Shown in pieces: positions 33,551-41,149 of a DNA stretch of 64,000 nt (the stretch's first letter is position 1; every line of letters begins with the position of its first letter). The DNA lies in NCBI GenBank assembly GCA_019752335.1, contig JAIEMJ010000008.1, positions 1-64,000 on the forward strand, read 5' to 3'. The DNA is from Bryobacteraceae bacterium. GTDB lineage: Bacteria > Acidobacteriota > Terriglobia > Bryobacterales > Bryobacteraceae. A program made the position numbers and the translations under genes. Under the pieces are notes generated by a model. It made no database searches. It was not told the DNA's origin and saw only the letters and a list, made by a program, of their open reading frames with translations.

Positions 33551-34714
33551 ATGACCGACGCCGTAATTGTTGATTGCCTGCGCACTGCCTCCGGGAAAGC
33601 TCCTCGGGGCGCCTTGCGGCTCACCCGTCCGGACGACATGGCCGCCGCTGTTATGCGCGCCCTGCTCGCGAAGTATCCCCAAGTCCCCGCCGACGAGATC
33701 GACGACGTGATTCTCGGCTGCGCCATGCCCGAGGCCGAAGCCGGGATGAATATGGCCCGCATCGCCGCGCTCCGCGCCGGCCTCCCGGACCAGGTCACGG
33801 GGGTGACGATCAATCGTTTCTGCTCCTCCGGCCTGCAATCCATCGCCATGGCGGCGGACCGCATTCGCGCGGGCGGCGCGCAGATCATTCTGGCGGGCGG
33901 CGCCGAATCCATGAGCCTGATTCCCGGCGCCGGGCACGGCTTTGCCCCGAATCCGTGGCTCGTCGATCATCGCCCCGAGACCTACATCGGCATGGGACTC
34001 ACCGCGGAAAATGTCAGCCGCAAATACGGCGTCAGCCGCGAGGACGCCGACGCATTCTCCTATCGCAGCCACCAGAACGCCATTCGCGCGCAGGCGGAGG
34101 GCCTGTTTCAAGACGAAATCGTACCGCTCGAAATCACCAACGCCACGTTAACCGGGACGACGAAGAGCATCTACGCACAGGACGAAGGTCCGCGCGCGGA
34201 TACGTCGATCGCCGCGCTGGCGAAGCTGAAGCCCGTCTTTCATGCCGAAGGCGTCGTCACGGCGGGTAACTCCTCGCAAACCTCAGACGGCGCGTCGATG
34301 GCCCTCGTGATGAGCGCGGACCGCGCGCGCGAATTGGGGCTCACCCCCATGGCCCGCTACGTCAGCTTTGCCACCGGCGGCGTCCCCCCGGAACTGATGG
34401 GCATCGGCCCCGTGGTGTCGATTCCGAAGGCCCTGGCGCTGGCGGGCTTAAAGCTGGAGGACGTCGGCGTCGTCGAACTGAACGAGGCCTTCGCCTGCCA
34501 GGCGCTGGCCGTGATCCGGCAAGCTAAGCTCGATCCGGAGAAGGTGAACCCGAACGGCGGCGCGGTAGCCCTCGGCCATCCCCTCGGCGCCACCGGCGCC
34601 AAACTGACCGCGACGATTCTCCGCGAGATGCACCGGCGCCAGCATCGCTACGGTATGGTGACAATGTGCGTCGGCGGAGGCCAGGGAGCTTCGGGGATCT
34701 TCGAGCGGATGTAG
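33551..34714 (+). CDS. fadA: Acetyl-CoA acyltransferase (thiolase, FadA-type)
   Basis: 387 residues. Nucleophile Cys in INRFCSSGLQ (about 90), active-site NEAFACQALA, GGAVALGHPLGATG with the catalytic His, and the second Cys in MCVGGGQG. It completes beta-oxidation by cleaving 3-ketoacyl-CoA. It follows the HAD/ECH fusion by 23 bases. The frame is open to 33305, but that part is antisense to nothing and inside the upstream gene; MTDAVIVDCLRTASGK at 33551 is the typical start. Confidence 0.92.
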   Translation: MTDAVIVDCLRTASGKAPRGALRLTRPDDMAAAVMRALLAKYPQVPADEIDDVILGCAMPEAEAGMNMARIAALRAGLPDQVTGVTINRFCSSGLQSIAMAADRIRAGGAQIILAGGAESMSLIPGAGHGFAPNPWLVDHRPETYIGMGLTAENVSRKYGVSREDADAFSYRSHQNAIRAQAEGLFQDEIVPLEITNATLTGTTKSIYAQDEGPRADTSIAALAKLKPVFHAEGVVTAGNSSQTSDGASMALVMSADRARELGLTPMARYVSFATGGVPPELMGIGPVVSIPKALALAGLKLEDVGVVELNEAFACQALAVIRQAKLDPEKVNPNGGAVALGHPLGATGAKLTATILREMHRRQHRYGMVTMCVGGGQGASGIFERM

Positions 34715-34719
34715 GGCGC

Positions 34720-35724
34720 CTACAGCCGTCCCGCACCCAAGCCGCCCAGACGGCAGGACCGGCAGACGCCAAAGCCAGAGCCGTTGGAGCCGATGAAGTT
34801 GCAGAGTTGGCGCAAGCGGTCCGCTTCACCGAGGCTCAACTGCCCCCAGGAGAAGGGGACTTCGGTGGTCGCCAGGGTGCCGGGCGTGGCGCCCGCATGG
34901 ACCTTGGTGCCCCAGGCGGTGATGCTGCGGGAGAAGGTGGCCAGCGCCGCGGCCGAGCCTTGGCAGGAGCCAGCCACCGGCGGCGTCGCCACCAGCTTCA
35001 CGACGATCGACGTCGGTACGGCTGGTGTAAGCGTGTTGCTGATGAGGTCGCGTTGCACGGAAAGCGAAACCAAGCCGTTGGGCGTCACCGGGCAGGAGCA
35101 GCAGGAGACCATTTGCTCGTCGGGCGAGAAGGCATAGACATTTGCGCAGATGGCGCCCGTGGTCGCGGCCGTGGTGCCGGCGGCGAGTCCGGCGCCGTCG
35201 CTGCCGGGGTTCGTCACGTTGATGACGCTATCGGCGACATTCAGGTTGGGAAAATAGCTCACGAGAAATGCGGCCGGTTCCGTGATCGTGATATTCGCGG
35301 TGGCCGCGGGGCCGGGCGCTGCGTTGGCCGCGGTGATCGGCGAAGTAACGTTCTGCTTCAGCCCCGGCGTGATGGACACCACGTTCACCGTGATGGTGCA
35401 AGTCGCCCCGCCCGCCAAATTCCCGATCGTCACAGAGATGTTGGTAGCTGCGGGGAGGGCGGTTACTGCGCTGATGCACGTGGACGTAATTCCCGACGGA
35501 TTGGCCACGGCCATGCCTGGGGGAAGCGGGTCGTTGAAAGAAACGTTGGTGAGCGAGGCCATCCCATTGGGATTGACGGCGTTGAAGGTGAGCACGGTCA
35601 CTACACCTACTGGCGCCGTGGGCGCACTAAAGTTTTTATCCAGTTGTGGACTGAAGAGAGCGCCACCGAAGCACAGCGACGGGAGAGCGGCAACGAAAAG
35701 AAGGGCGAATTGAAGTCGGCTCAT
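34720..35724 (-). CDS. Secreted beta-sandwich (DUF11-like) protein with Cys-rich C-terminus
   Basis: 334 residues. Signal peptide ending CFGG; an N-terminal domain of about 110 residues with FNAVNPNG, NVSFNDPLPPG and ATCTITVNV, resembling DUF11/CARDB-type repeats of surface proteins; a middle domain with VSCCSCPVTPNG; and a C-terminal NGSGFGVCRSCRLGGLG with paired Cys. The terminal motif may be an anchoring or disulfide element. Function unknown. A truncated paralogue with conserved upstream DNA lies at 23236. The gene converges on the thiolase gene, with 5 bases between. Confidence 0.7.
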   Translation of the reverse strand: MSRLQFALLFVAALPSLCFGGALFSPQLDKNFSAPTAPVGVVTVLTFNAVNPNGMASLTNVSFNDPLPPGMAVANPSGITSTCISAVTALPAATNISVTIGNLAGGATCTITVNVVSITPGLKQNVTSPITAANAAPGPAATANITITEPAAFLVSYFPNLNVADSVINVTNPGSDGAGLAAGTTAATTGAICANVYAFSPDEQMVSCCSCPVTPNGLVSLSVQRDLISNTLTPAVPTSIVVKLVATPPVAGSCQGSAAALATFSRSITAWGTKVHAGATPGTLATTEVPFSWGQLSLGEADRLRQLCNFIGSNGSGFGVCRSCRLGGLGAGRL

Positions 35725-35841
35725 GGGAATCCAGTTACTGCATTATGCTCGAAGCTCACCCCAAAAGCGTAGGTCCAATTTCGGAGGAATAGTACCTGTA
35801 GCCCGAAACCTTTAGGTGCCTTCCCTACTGGACGTCCTGGA
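35725..35841 (-). promoter_or_regulatory. Conserved upstream region of the secreted protein gene
   Basis: Matches 23118-23235 block by block. A GCATAATGC element 11 bases before CTGGATTCCC-ATG may be the -10 box. No consensus -35 was seen. Conservation here exceeds what is needed for a ribosome site, so a control element is likely. Confidence 0.5.
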
Positions 35842-35880
35842 ACTTGAGCCGCCTCCCAGCGACGGACGTCTTTGACTTTT

Positions 35881-36255
35881 CTACGCGAGAGGGGGCCGGT
35901 AAATCGCGGCGTAGCTGGGTGTTTCCCGGAGGCAGATTTCCGCGAGGCGGACGTGCGCCGGCAGATGGGGGGCTAGCTGATCGTAGAAGTACTTGGCCAG
36001 GTTCTCGCTGGAGGGATTTACTTCGCGGAACGGCGGCAGGTCGTTCAGGTATTGGTGGTCGAGCGCTTCGATGATGGCGCCGAGCGCCGCCTTGACGTCC
36101 TTAAAGTCCACCAGGATGCCGACGGCGTCGAGTTGCTGGCCCGTGATGCGCGCCTCCACGACGAAGTTATGGCCGTGGATGTTCTGACACTTGCCGGGGT
36201 AGCCGCGCAGGGAATGGGCGGCGCAGAAGTGGTGTTGGACAGTAATTTCAAACAT
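35881..36255 (-). CDS. queD: 6-carboxytetrahydropterin synthase (QueD family)
   Basis: 124 residues. Zinc ligands His14, His27 and His29 in FCAAHSL and NIHGHN, catalytic Cys23 in GKCQNIHGHN, LDHQYLND, and a C-terminal Glu in CLRETPSYAA. It turns dihydroneopterin triphosphate into 6-carboxytetrahydropterin for queuosine and 7-deazaguanine synthesis; a pterin-synthase role is the alternative. The start overlaps the helicase stop by 8 bases. No queC, queE or queF is in the window. Confidence 0.9.
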   Translation of the reverse strand: MFEITVQHHFCAAHSLRGYPGKCQNIHGHNFVVEARITGQQLDAVGILVDFKDVKAALGAIIEALDHQYLNDLPPFREVNPSSENLAKYFYDQLAPHLPAHVRLAEICLRETPSYAAIYRPPLA

Positions 36256-38170
36256 GGGTAAAGAAGCGGGCGACGTCGTCGCGGTTCATCGTAAATCCAT
36301 AATCGGGCAGGCTATCGAAGAAGACCTGTCCATAGCGTTGTTTGGTAATGCGGTGGTCCAGCAGGGCCAGAACGCCGCGGTCGGTTTTGGCGCGAATCAG
36401 CCGGCCAAAGCCTTGCTTCAGCGCGATGGCGGCGTGGGGAATCTGATAGTCGTAGAAGGGATTCCCGCCGGTTTCGCGCAGGGCCCGGATGCGCGCGTCG
36501 ACCACCGGGTCACTCGGTACGGCAAAGGGGAGCTTATCAATGATCACGCAGCTCAGTTGATCACCTTGTACGTCGACGCCCTGCCAGAAGGACGACGTCG
36601 CGAAGAGGACGCAGTTGGGCGTCGCGCGAAACTCCTCGAGTAACACGCTGCGCGGCTTCGTGCCCTGCAGCAACGTCGGATAGTCGAGCCGGTAATCGAC
36701 TAGCTCGCGCACGTGGGTCATTTGCTGGTAACTCGTGAAGAGCACAAAGGCCCGTCCGCGGCTTAGCTTGAGTAACTCCAAAATCTCCTCGGCCGCCGCG
36801 CGGGCGAAGGCCGGCGTACGCGGGTCCGGCAGATTCTGCGGCACGTACAACAGCGCTTGTTTCTGATAATCGAAGCTGCCTTCCACCACCAGCGAGCGAT
36901 TCATGGTGAGGCCCAGACGTTTTTCGAGAAACTCGAACTTACCTTCCACGGCCAGGGTGGCCGAGGTCAGCACGATGGCAGGAATACGGTCAAAGAGCAT
37001 TTCGCGCAGCATCGGCGAAACATCAATTGGGGTCGCTTGCAGGAAGATGCCGCGGCCGCGGCGTTCAATCCAATAGACGGTGGTCTTTTCGGGCGCCTCC
37101 ATCCAATATTTCAGGCGGGCGCGAAAATCGTCGGTGCGGCGGAAAAGCGGACCAATTTCTTCGGGGGCGTCCTTCACCAGTTGTAAGTGCGCGCCGAGTA
37201 ATTCGAGTGCCAGAAGTAAGTCGTTGTAGTCTTCGTGGTGGCGCTGCAGGAAACCAGCTTGGTCAGCAAAGCCGGAGCGGCCTTCGGTGAGCGGAAAGTG
37301 CGCGAAGAAACGCTCGCTGGTATCGCCCAGGGTGACCAGCGTGCGGTCCAGTTCGCTGGTGCCGAACTCCTTGCGCCGGGCGGTGGCATTAATGTCTCGC
37401 ACCAGGTCATTGATCTGATGATTGCTCAGCGTGATGCCGAAGTACTGCCCGGCGACGTCTTCAATTTCGTGCGCTTCGTCGAAGATGACGGCTTCATACT
37501 CCGGAATTACGCCGCCGAAGTCGGTTTGTTTCACGGCGAGGTCGGCGAAGAAGAGGTGGTGGTTCACGACGATCAAGTCGCTCGCGGCGGCCTCCTGTTG
37601 CATCTTGGTAATGAAACAGCGTTCTACTTGCGGGCACTTCTGGCCGGTACACAATTCGCGGCGGGCGTCGAGCTTCGCCCAGACGGTGGAATTCTCGGGC
37701 AAGTCGTGTAACTCAGCCCGATCCCCGGTTTGCGTTTGTAACTCCCAGTCGCGAATGATTTTGAAGTCGCTCACTTCTTCCAGGCCCGAAAGGATTGGTT
37801 CGCGTTCGGCGTCAATGATCTTCTGGCGGCAGGCGTAGTTATTGCGGCCCTTCATGTAACTGACGCGGAGTGGATTGGGAAAGTGCTGCGCCAGAAAAGG
37901 AATGTCCTTGAAGAATAACTGCTCCTGTAAGTTCTTCGTGCCGGTGGAAATAATGACACGCTGCCCGGATAGGATCGCAGGAATTAAGTAGGCGAGCGTC
38001 TTGCCGGTACCGGTGCCGGCCTCGACAATCAGGTGGCGCTGATCGTTGAGCGCGGCTTCCACGGCTTCGGCCATCTGTAACTGGCCGGGGCGAAATTCGT
38101 AATTGGCGTGCCACTGCGCCAAGAGGCCCTGGCGCGAAAAGAACTTGCGGGCGGAAGGCGTTTGCGACAT
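36248..38170 (-). CDS. dinG: ATP-dependent DNA helicase, DinG/XPD family
   Basis: 640 residues. Walker A EAGTGTGKTLAYL (about 47), DEAH box VIFDEAHEIE, and four Cys for an iron-sulfur domain: YACRQK, ELCTGQKCPQVERCF. Motif VI is GFGRLIRAKTDRG. DinG-type helicases unwind DNA and R-loops 5' to 3'. ATG 38170 gives MSQTPSARKFFS; the frame extends upstream to 38254 but overlaps the next gene. It is coupled to queD by an 8-base overlap. Confidence 0.88.
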   Translation of the reverse strand: MSQTPSARKFFSRQGLLAQWHANYEFRPGQLQMAEAVEAALNDQRHLIVEAGTGTGKTLAYLIPAILSGQRVIISTGTKNLQEQLFFKDIPFLAQHFPNPLRVSYMKGRNNYACRQKIIDAEREPILSGLEEVSDFKIIRDWELQTQTGDRAELHDLPENSTVWAKLDARRELCTGQKCPQVERCFITKMQQEAAASDLIVVNHHLFFADLAVKQTDFGGVIPEYEAVIFDEAHEIEDVAGQYFGITLSNHQINDLVRDINATARRKEFGTSELDRTLVTLGDTSERFFAHFPLTEGRSGFADQAGFLQRHHEDYNDLLLALELLGAHLQLVKDAPEEIGPLFRRTDDFRARLKYWMEAPEKTTVYWIERRGRGIFLQATPIDVSPMLREMLFDRIPAIVLTSATLAVEGKFEFLEKRLGLTMNRSLVVEGSFDYQKQALLYVPQNLPDPRTPAFARAAAEEILELLKLSRGRAFVLFTSYQQMTHVRELVDYRLDYPTLLQGTKPRSVLLEEFRATPNCVLFATSSFWQGVDVQGDQLSCVIIDKLPFAVPSDPVVDARIRALRETGGNPFYDYQIPHAAIALKQGFGRLIRAKTDRGVLALLDHRITKQRYGQVFFDSLPDYGFTMNRDDVARFFTHV

Positions 38171-38175
38171 CCGCT

Positions 38176-38835
38176 TTAGACGCAAGCCCGCGCAAAGGCA
38201 GAGAATAGCCGGCGGTCCGGCGGATGCGTGCGCACGCGGTCTTCGGGATGCCACTGTACGGCGACCGCGAACGGGTGGCCGGGCACTTCCAGGCCCTCGA
38301 CGGTACCATCGCCGGCGCTCGCGGTGACCGCCAACGACGGCGCCACCGTGGACACCGCCTGATGATGGCGGCTGTTGACGGCGAAGGCGCCGACGCCCAC
38401 TATTCGGCCCAGCGCACTCGCCGCGTCTACCGTCACCGGGTGCGCGTCAGCGATGCCGCGTTGGCGATGGTGATCGCCGATATGCTGAGTGAGCGTACCG
38501 CCGTGAAAGACGTTCAGCAGTTGGCAGCCCCGGCAAATCGCCAGATGCGGCAAGCCTAGTTGGGTGGCTTGGCCGAGCAAATCCCATTCCAGCGTGTCGC
38601 GGGCGACGTCGGGCGCTTCGGTTTCGGGCTCCGGCGACTGGCCGTAGCGTGACGGGCACAGGTCAGTGCCGCCGCCCAGCACCAGTCCGGCGAAGCGGTC
38701 CAGCGTGATGCGGCTGCCCGGCAGGCAGAGCACCGGCTCGAGCCCGGCGAGGTGCAAGGCCTCCAGATACGGGGCCACCTTCAGGGTCCAGTGCTGGTCC
38801 TGCCGGCCAAACGTAAATGCGACGCGTTTCGACAC
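38176..38835 (-). CDS. Class I glutamine amidotransferase-like protein (gamma-Glu-GABA hydrolase family)
   Basis: 219 residues. Nucleophile Cys in AICRGCQLLNV (about 101), HHQAVSTV, and the His/Glu pair in VQWHPEDR. The N-terminal GLVLGGGTDLCPSRYG is typical of PuuD-like peptidase C26 proteins, which hydrolyse gamma-glutamyl amides. It lies 5 bases upstream of the helicase start and follows the asparaginase gene, so nitrogen scavenging is a possible theme (inference). Confidence 0.85.
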   Translation of the reverse strand: MSKRVAFTFGRQDQHWTLKVAPYLEALHLAGLEPVLCLPGSRITLDRFAGLVLGGGTDLCPSRYGQSPEPETEAPDVARDTLEWDLLGQATQLGLPHLAICRGCQLLNVFHGGTLTQHIGDHHRQRGIADAHPVTVDAASALGRIVGVGAFAVNSRHHQAVSTVAPSLAVTASAGDGTVEGLEVPGHPFAVAVQWHPEDRVRTHPPDRRLFSAFARACV

Positions 38836-38845
38836 TCGCCTTCCA

Positions 38846-39838
38846 TTATCGGCGATAGCGTCCCTGCTCCACCAGATACTTGAGTTCGGCGGGTTCGCGC
38901 GTCAGGCCGAGGGCGAGCATCAGTTGCACACGCGCCTTCGGGCCGGGTAGCGCGCCGGCGAAGAGGACGCCGCGTTTGCGGAGGTCATAACCGGAGCCTT
39001 CGTAGGCGTAGGTGTCGAGTACGCGGCCCTGGGCGCAGCGCGTGGAGAGCAGCACAGTGCCACCGTTGGCACAAAAGCAATCAAGCGCGGGCAAGGCGGC
39101 CGGCGGGACGTTGCCGCGGCCCGTGCCTTCGAGCACCAGGCCCTGCGCGCCACTCTCTCGCGCGGCGTCGATGAAGCGGCCGTCGAAGCCGGCGTAGGTA
39201 ATCAGCAACTCGACGCGCGTCTCGAGCCGGGGCGCATCAATCGTGGCGCGGCGTGGCAGGCTGCGCGCGAAGAGTACGCGGTCCGTGTCGACCATGCCCA
39301 GCGGCCCGAAGACGGGGCTCACGAAGGTCTCGAGCGCCTGCGTGTCGCTCTTGGTGACGGCCGACGCGGCGTGAATCAGACTATTCAGAACGACGAAGAC
39401 ACCCTGGCCCTGCGCGTCGGGTTCGATGACGGTCCGCAGCGCGGCGCGCAGGTTGGCGGGCCCGTCGAAGCTCAACTCCGAAGCATTGCGCAGAGCGCCG
39501 ACAAAGGCGATGGGCTTGGGCGAGAGATGCCGCAAATCGAGGAGGTAGGCCGTCTCTTCCAGGGTATCGGTGCCATGTGTGATGACGATGCCGTCGAGGT
39601 CGGGGCGGGCCAGTTGCTGGCGCGTTAACTCGGAGAGCTCCCACATGCGCTCGGGCGTCCAGTGGGGGCCGGGGAGGCGGGCAAAGTCGATTACCTCGAT
39701 GTGGGCGAGGGCGTCGAGCGTGGGGTCGAAGGAGAGAATCTCGCGGCCGGAGAGGGCGGGGATGGCGCCGCCGGTGGCGGGGTCGATTTTCATCGAGATG
39801 GTGCCGCCAGTGAAGATGAAAAGAACGCGGGGAAGCAT
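38846..39838 (-). CDS. ansA: L-asparaginase (type I-like)
   Basis: 330 residues. Both threonine motifs are present: FIFTGGTIS (Thr about 13) and THGTDTLEETAYLL (about 87), with Lys in AVTKSD. The C-terminal GTGRGNVPP and GTVLLSTRCAQG fit asparaginase/glutaminase. No signal peptide, so cytoplasmic. It hydrolyses Asn to Asp and ammonia. It is the first of a minus-strand run asparaginase > amidotransferase > helicase > QueD. Confidence 0.88.
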   Translation of the reverse strand: MLPRVLFIFTGGTISMKIDPATGGAIPALSGREILSFDPTLDALAHIEVIDFARLPGPHWTPERMWELSELTRQQLARPDLDGIVITHGTDTLEETAYLLDLRHLSPKPIAFVGALRNASELSFDGPANLRAALRTVIEPDAQGQGVFVVLNSLIHAASAVTKSDTQALETFVSPVFGPLGMVDTDRVLFARSLPRRATIDAPRLETRVELLITYAGFDGRFIDAARESGAQGLVLEGTGRGNVPPAALPALDCFCANGGTVLLSTRCAQGRVLDTYAYEGSGYDLRKRGVLFAGALPGPKARVQLMLALGLTREPAELKYLVEQGRYRR

Positions 39839-39872
39839 GCTGCTACAGCTTAGTATCTGCTATCAGTAAGGG

Positions 39873-40895
39873 ATGCATTTTCTGATGATCCTGGCCTTGG
39901 TGGCGCAACAACTCTACGAAGACGAGCCGACGGCGACGATGCCTCTGCGCGAACGCAACTGGAAGCAACTTGAGTCCTATACGGCGAAGCTGGCGGGGCA
40001 GAAGGAAGGCTGGCGGCGGACGTACCTCGCGAGCACCGGCTACCCTGCCCCCGGCCTGCATGCGACACCCGGCAAGCCGCGGATGGAGAAGGCCGGCGAG
40101 GACGAGTTGGCCATCTACTATCGCTGCTGGATTGAGGTGGGCCCGGAGCTCGAAACCTATGGCCTGTACATCGTGCCGAAGAAGAAAGCGTCAGCGCGCT
40201 TGCCGTTGGTGATCGCGAAACACGGCGGCGGTGGCTATCCGGAGATGGCGCTGTTTCGCAATGGCTCGAATTACCACGATATGATTCGCGGCGCCGCGCG
40301 CGAGGGCTACTTGGTTTACGCGCCGCTGACGGTGATGTATCCGTTTCGTGACCGCGACAAGGGCTCGCCGATTCCGGTGGAGGTCCGAGCCGAGTTGGAC
40401 GACAAGCTGCGCGCGGCGGGCACCAGTCTGATGGGACTCGAAGTGAGCAAGATGGTGAAGGCGCTCGACAGCCTACTGAAGCATCAGAAGGAGATTGACC
40501 CGCAACGCATCGCCATGATCGGCCTCTCCTACGGCGGCTACTATACGCTCTACATGGCCGCCGTGGACCCACGCATCCGCGCGGCCGTGGCGTCGTGCTC
40601 GTTTCTTTCGGACGTCCAGCCGCGCGGCAAGAGCGGCAAGATCGAAGGACGGCCGCTCGACCTGGCGCCGCCAGAGTTAGCCGGACTCATCGCGCCCCGC
40701 CCGCTGCAGGTGCAGTCCGGCGTCTCGGACAAGGGCTTCCCTATCGCCGACGTCCGCGTGGGAGCGGAGCGCGCACGGTCTCACTACGCACGGGAGCACG
40801 CGGACGGGGCCTTCGAGTTTCGCGAGTTCGAGGGCGGGCACGAGTTCAAGGGCGAGCTAGCCTGGGAGTTTCTGCGCCGTCATCTGGCAAAGTAG
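39873..40895 (+). CDS. Secreted alpha/beta hydrolase (acetyl-xylan-esterase-like)
   Basis: 340 residues with a short, weak signal-like start (MHFLMILALVA). Nucleophile elbow GLSYGGYY (Ser about 219), Asp in SGVSDKGFP and His in EGGHEFKG complete a triad; HGGGGYPE near 120 is the oxyanion region. The overall shape resembles dienelactone-hydrolase and acyl-peptidase relatives. Substrate unknown. It diverges from ansA with 34 bases between starts. Confidence 0.78.
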   Translation: MHFLMILALVAQQLYEDEPTATMPLRERNWKQLESYTAKLAGQKEGWRRTYLASTGYPAPGLHATPGKPRMEKAGEDELAIYYRCWIEVGPELETYGLYIVPKKKASARLPLVIAKHGGGGYPEMALFRNGSNYHDMIRGAAREGYLVYAPLTVMYPFRDRDKGSPIPVEVRAELDDKLRAAGTSLMGLEVSKMVKALDSLLKHQKEIDPQRIAMIGLSYGGYYTLYMAAVDPRIRAAVASCSFLSDVQPRGKSGKIEGRPLDLAPPELAGLIAPRPLQVQSGVSDKGFPIADVRVGAERARSHYAREHADGAFEFREFEGGHEFKGELAWEFLRRHLAK

Positions 40896-40969
40896 AAGAG
40901 GGCGTGGAGAGCGTGGGCGGACAAAAGAAGCAAGCGAAAACCGGCGAATCCTGCTAGGGTTGGAGCACC

Positions 40970-41116
40970 ATGTCAGCATTCAAGGGCGACAAAGCCCGTC
41001 ACAATAAAGACCGCAAACGCAAGATCGCCCGCCGCCTCACCACTCGCGCGTTGCGCCTGCTGCTGCCGGTTGTCGCCGTTCCCGCGGTTCTCGTCCCCGT
41101 CGCCGTGAAAGCCTAA
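40970..41116 (+). CDS. Small basic protein with hydrophobic C-terminus (48 residues)
   Basis: MSAFKGDKARHNKDRKRKIA is followed by RRLTTRALRLLLP and a hydrophobic VVAVPAVLVPVAVKA tail. A GGAG lies 5 bases before the ATG. A very basic N-terminal half and a short apolar tail suggest an amphipathic or membrane-attached peptide, possibly nucleic-acid binding. No family recognised. It could be a chance frame, but the composition is sharply organised. Confidence 0.45.
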   Translation: MSAFKGDKARHNKDRKRKIARRLTTRALRLLLPVVAVPAVLVPVAVKA

Positions 41117-41149
41117 ACTCGCACGCCGCCCGGCCAGGAAGCCTTTGGG

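Noticed and set aside
35725-35841. Possible riboswitch upstream of the secreted protein gene
   Set aside because: Conserved with its paralogue, but no match to the c-di-GMP-I, preQ1 or other riboswitch cores I could recall; kept only as a conserved upstream region.
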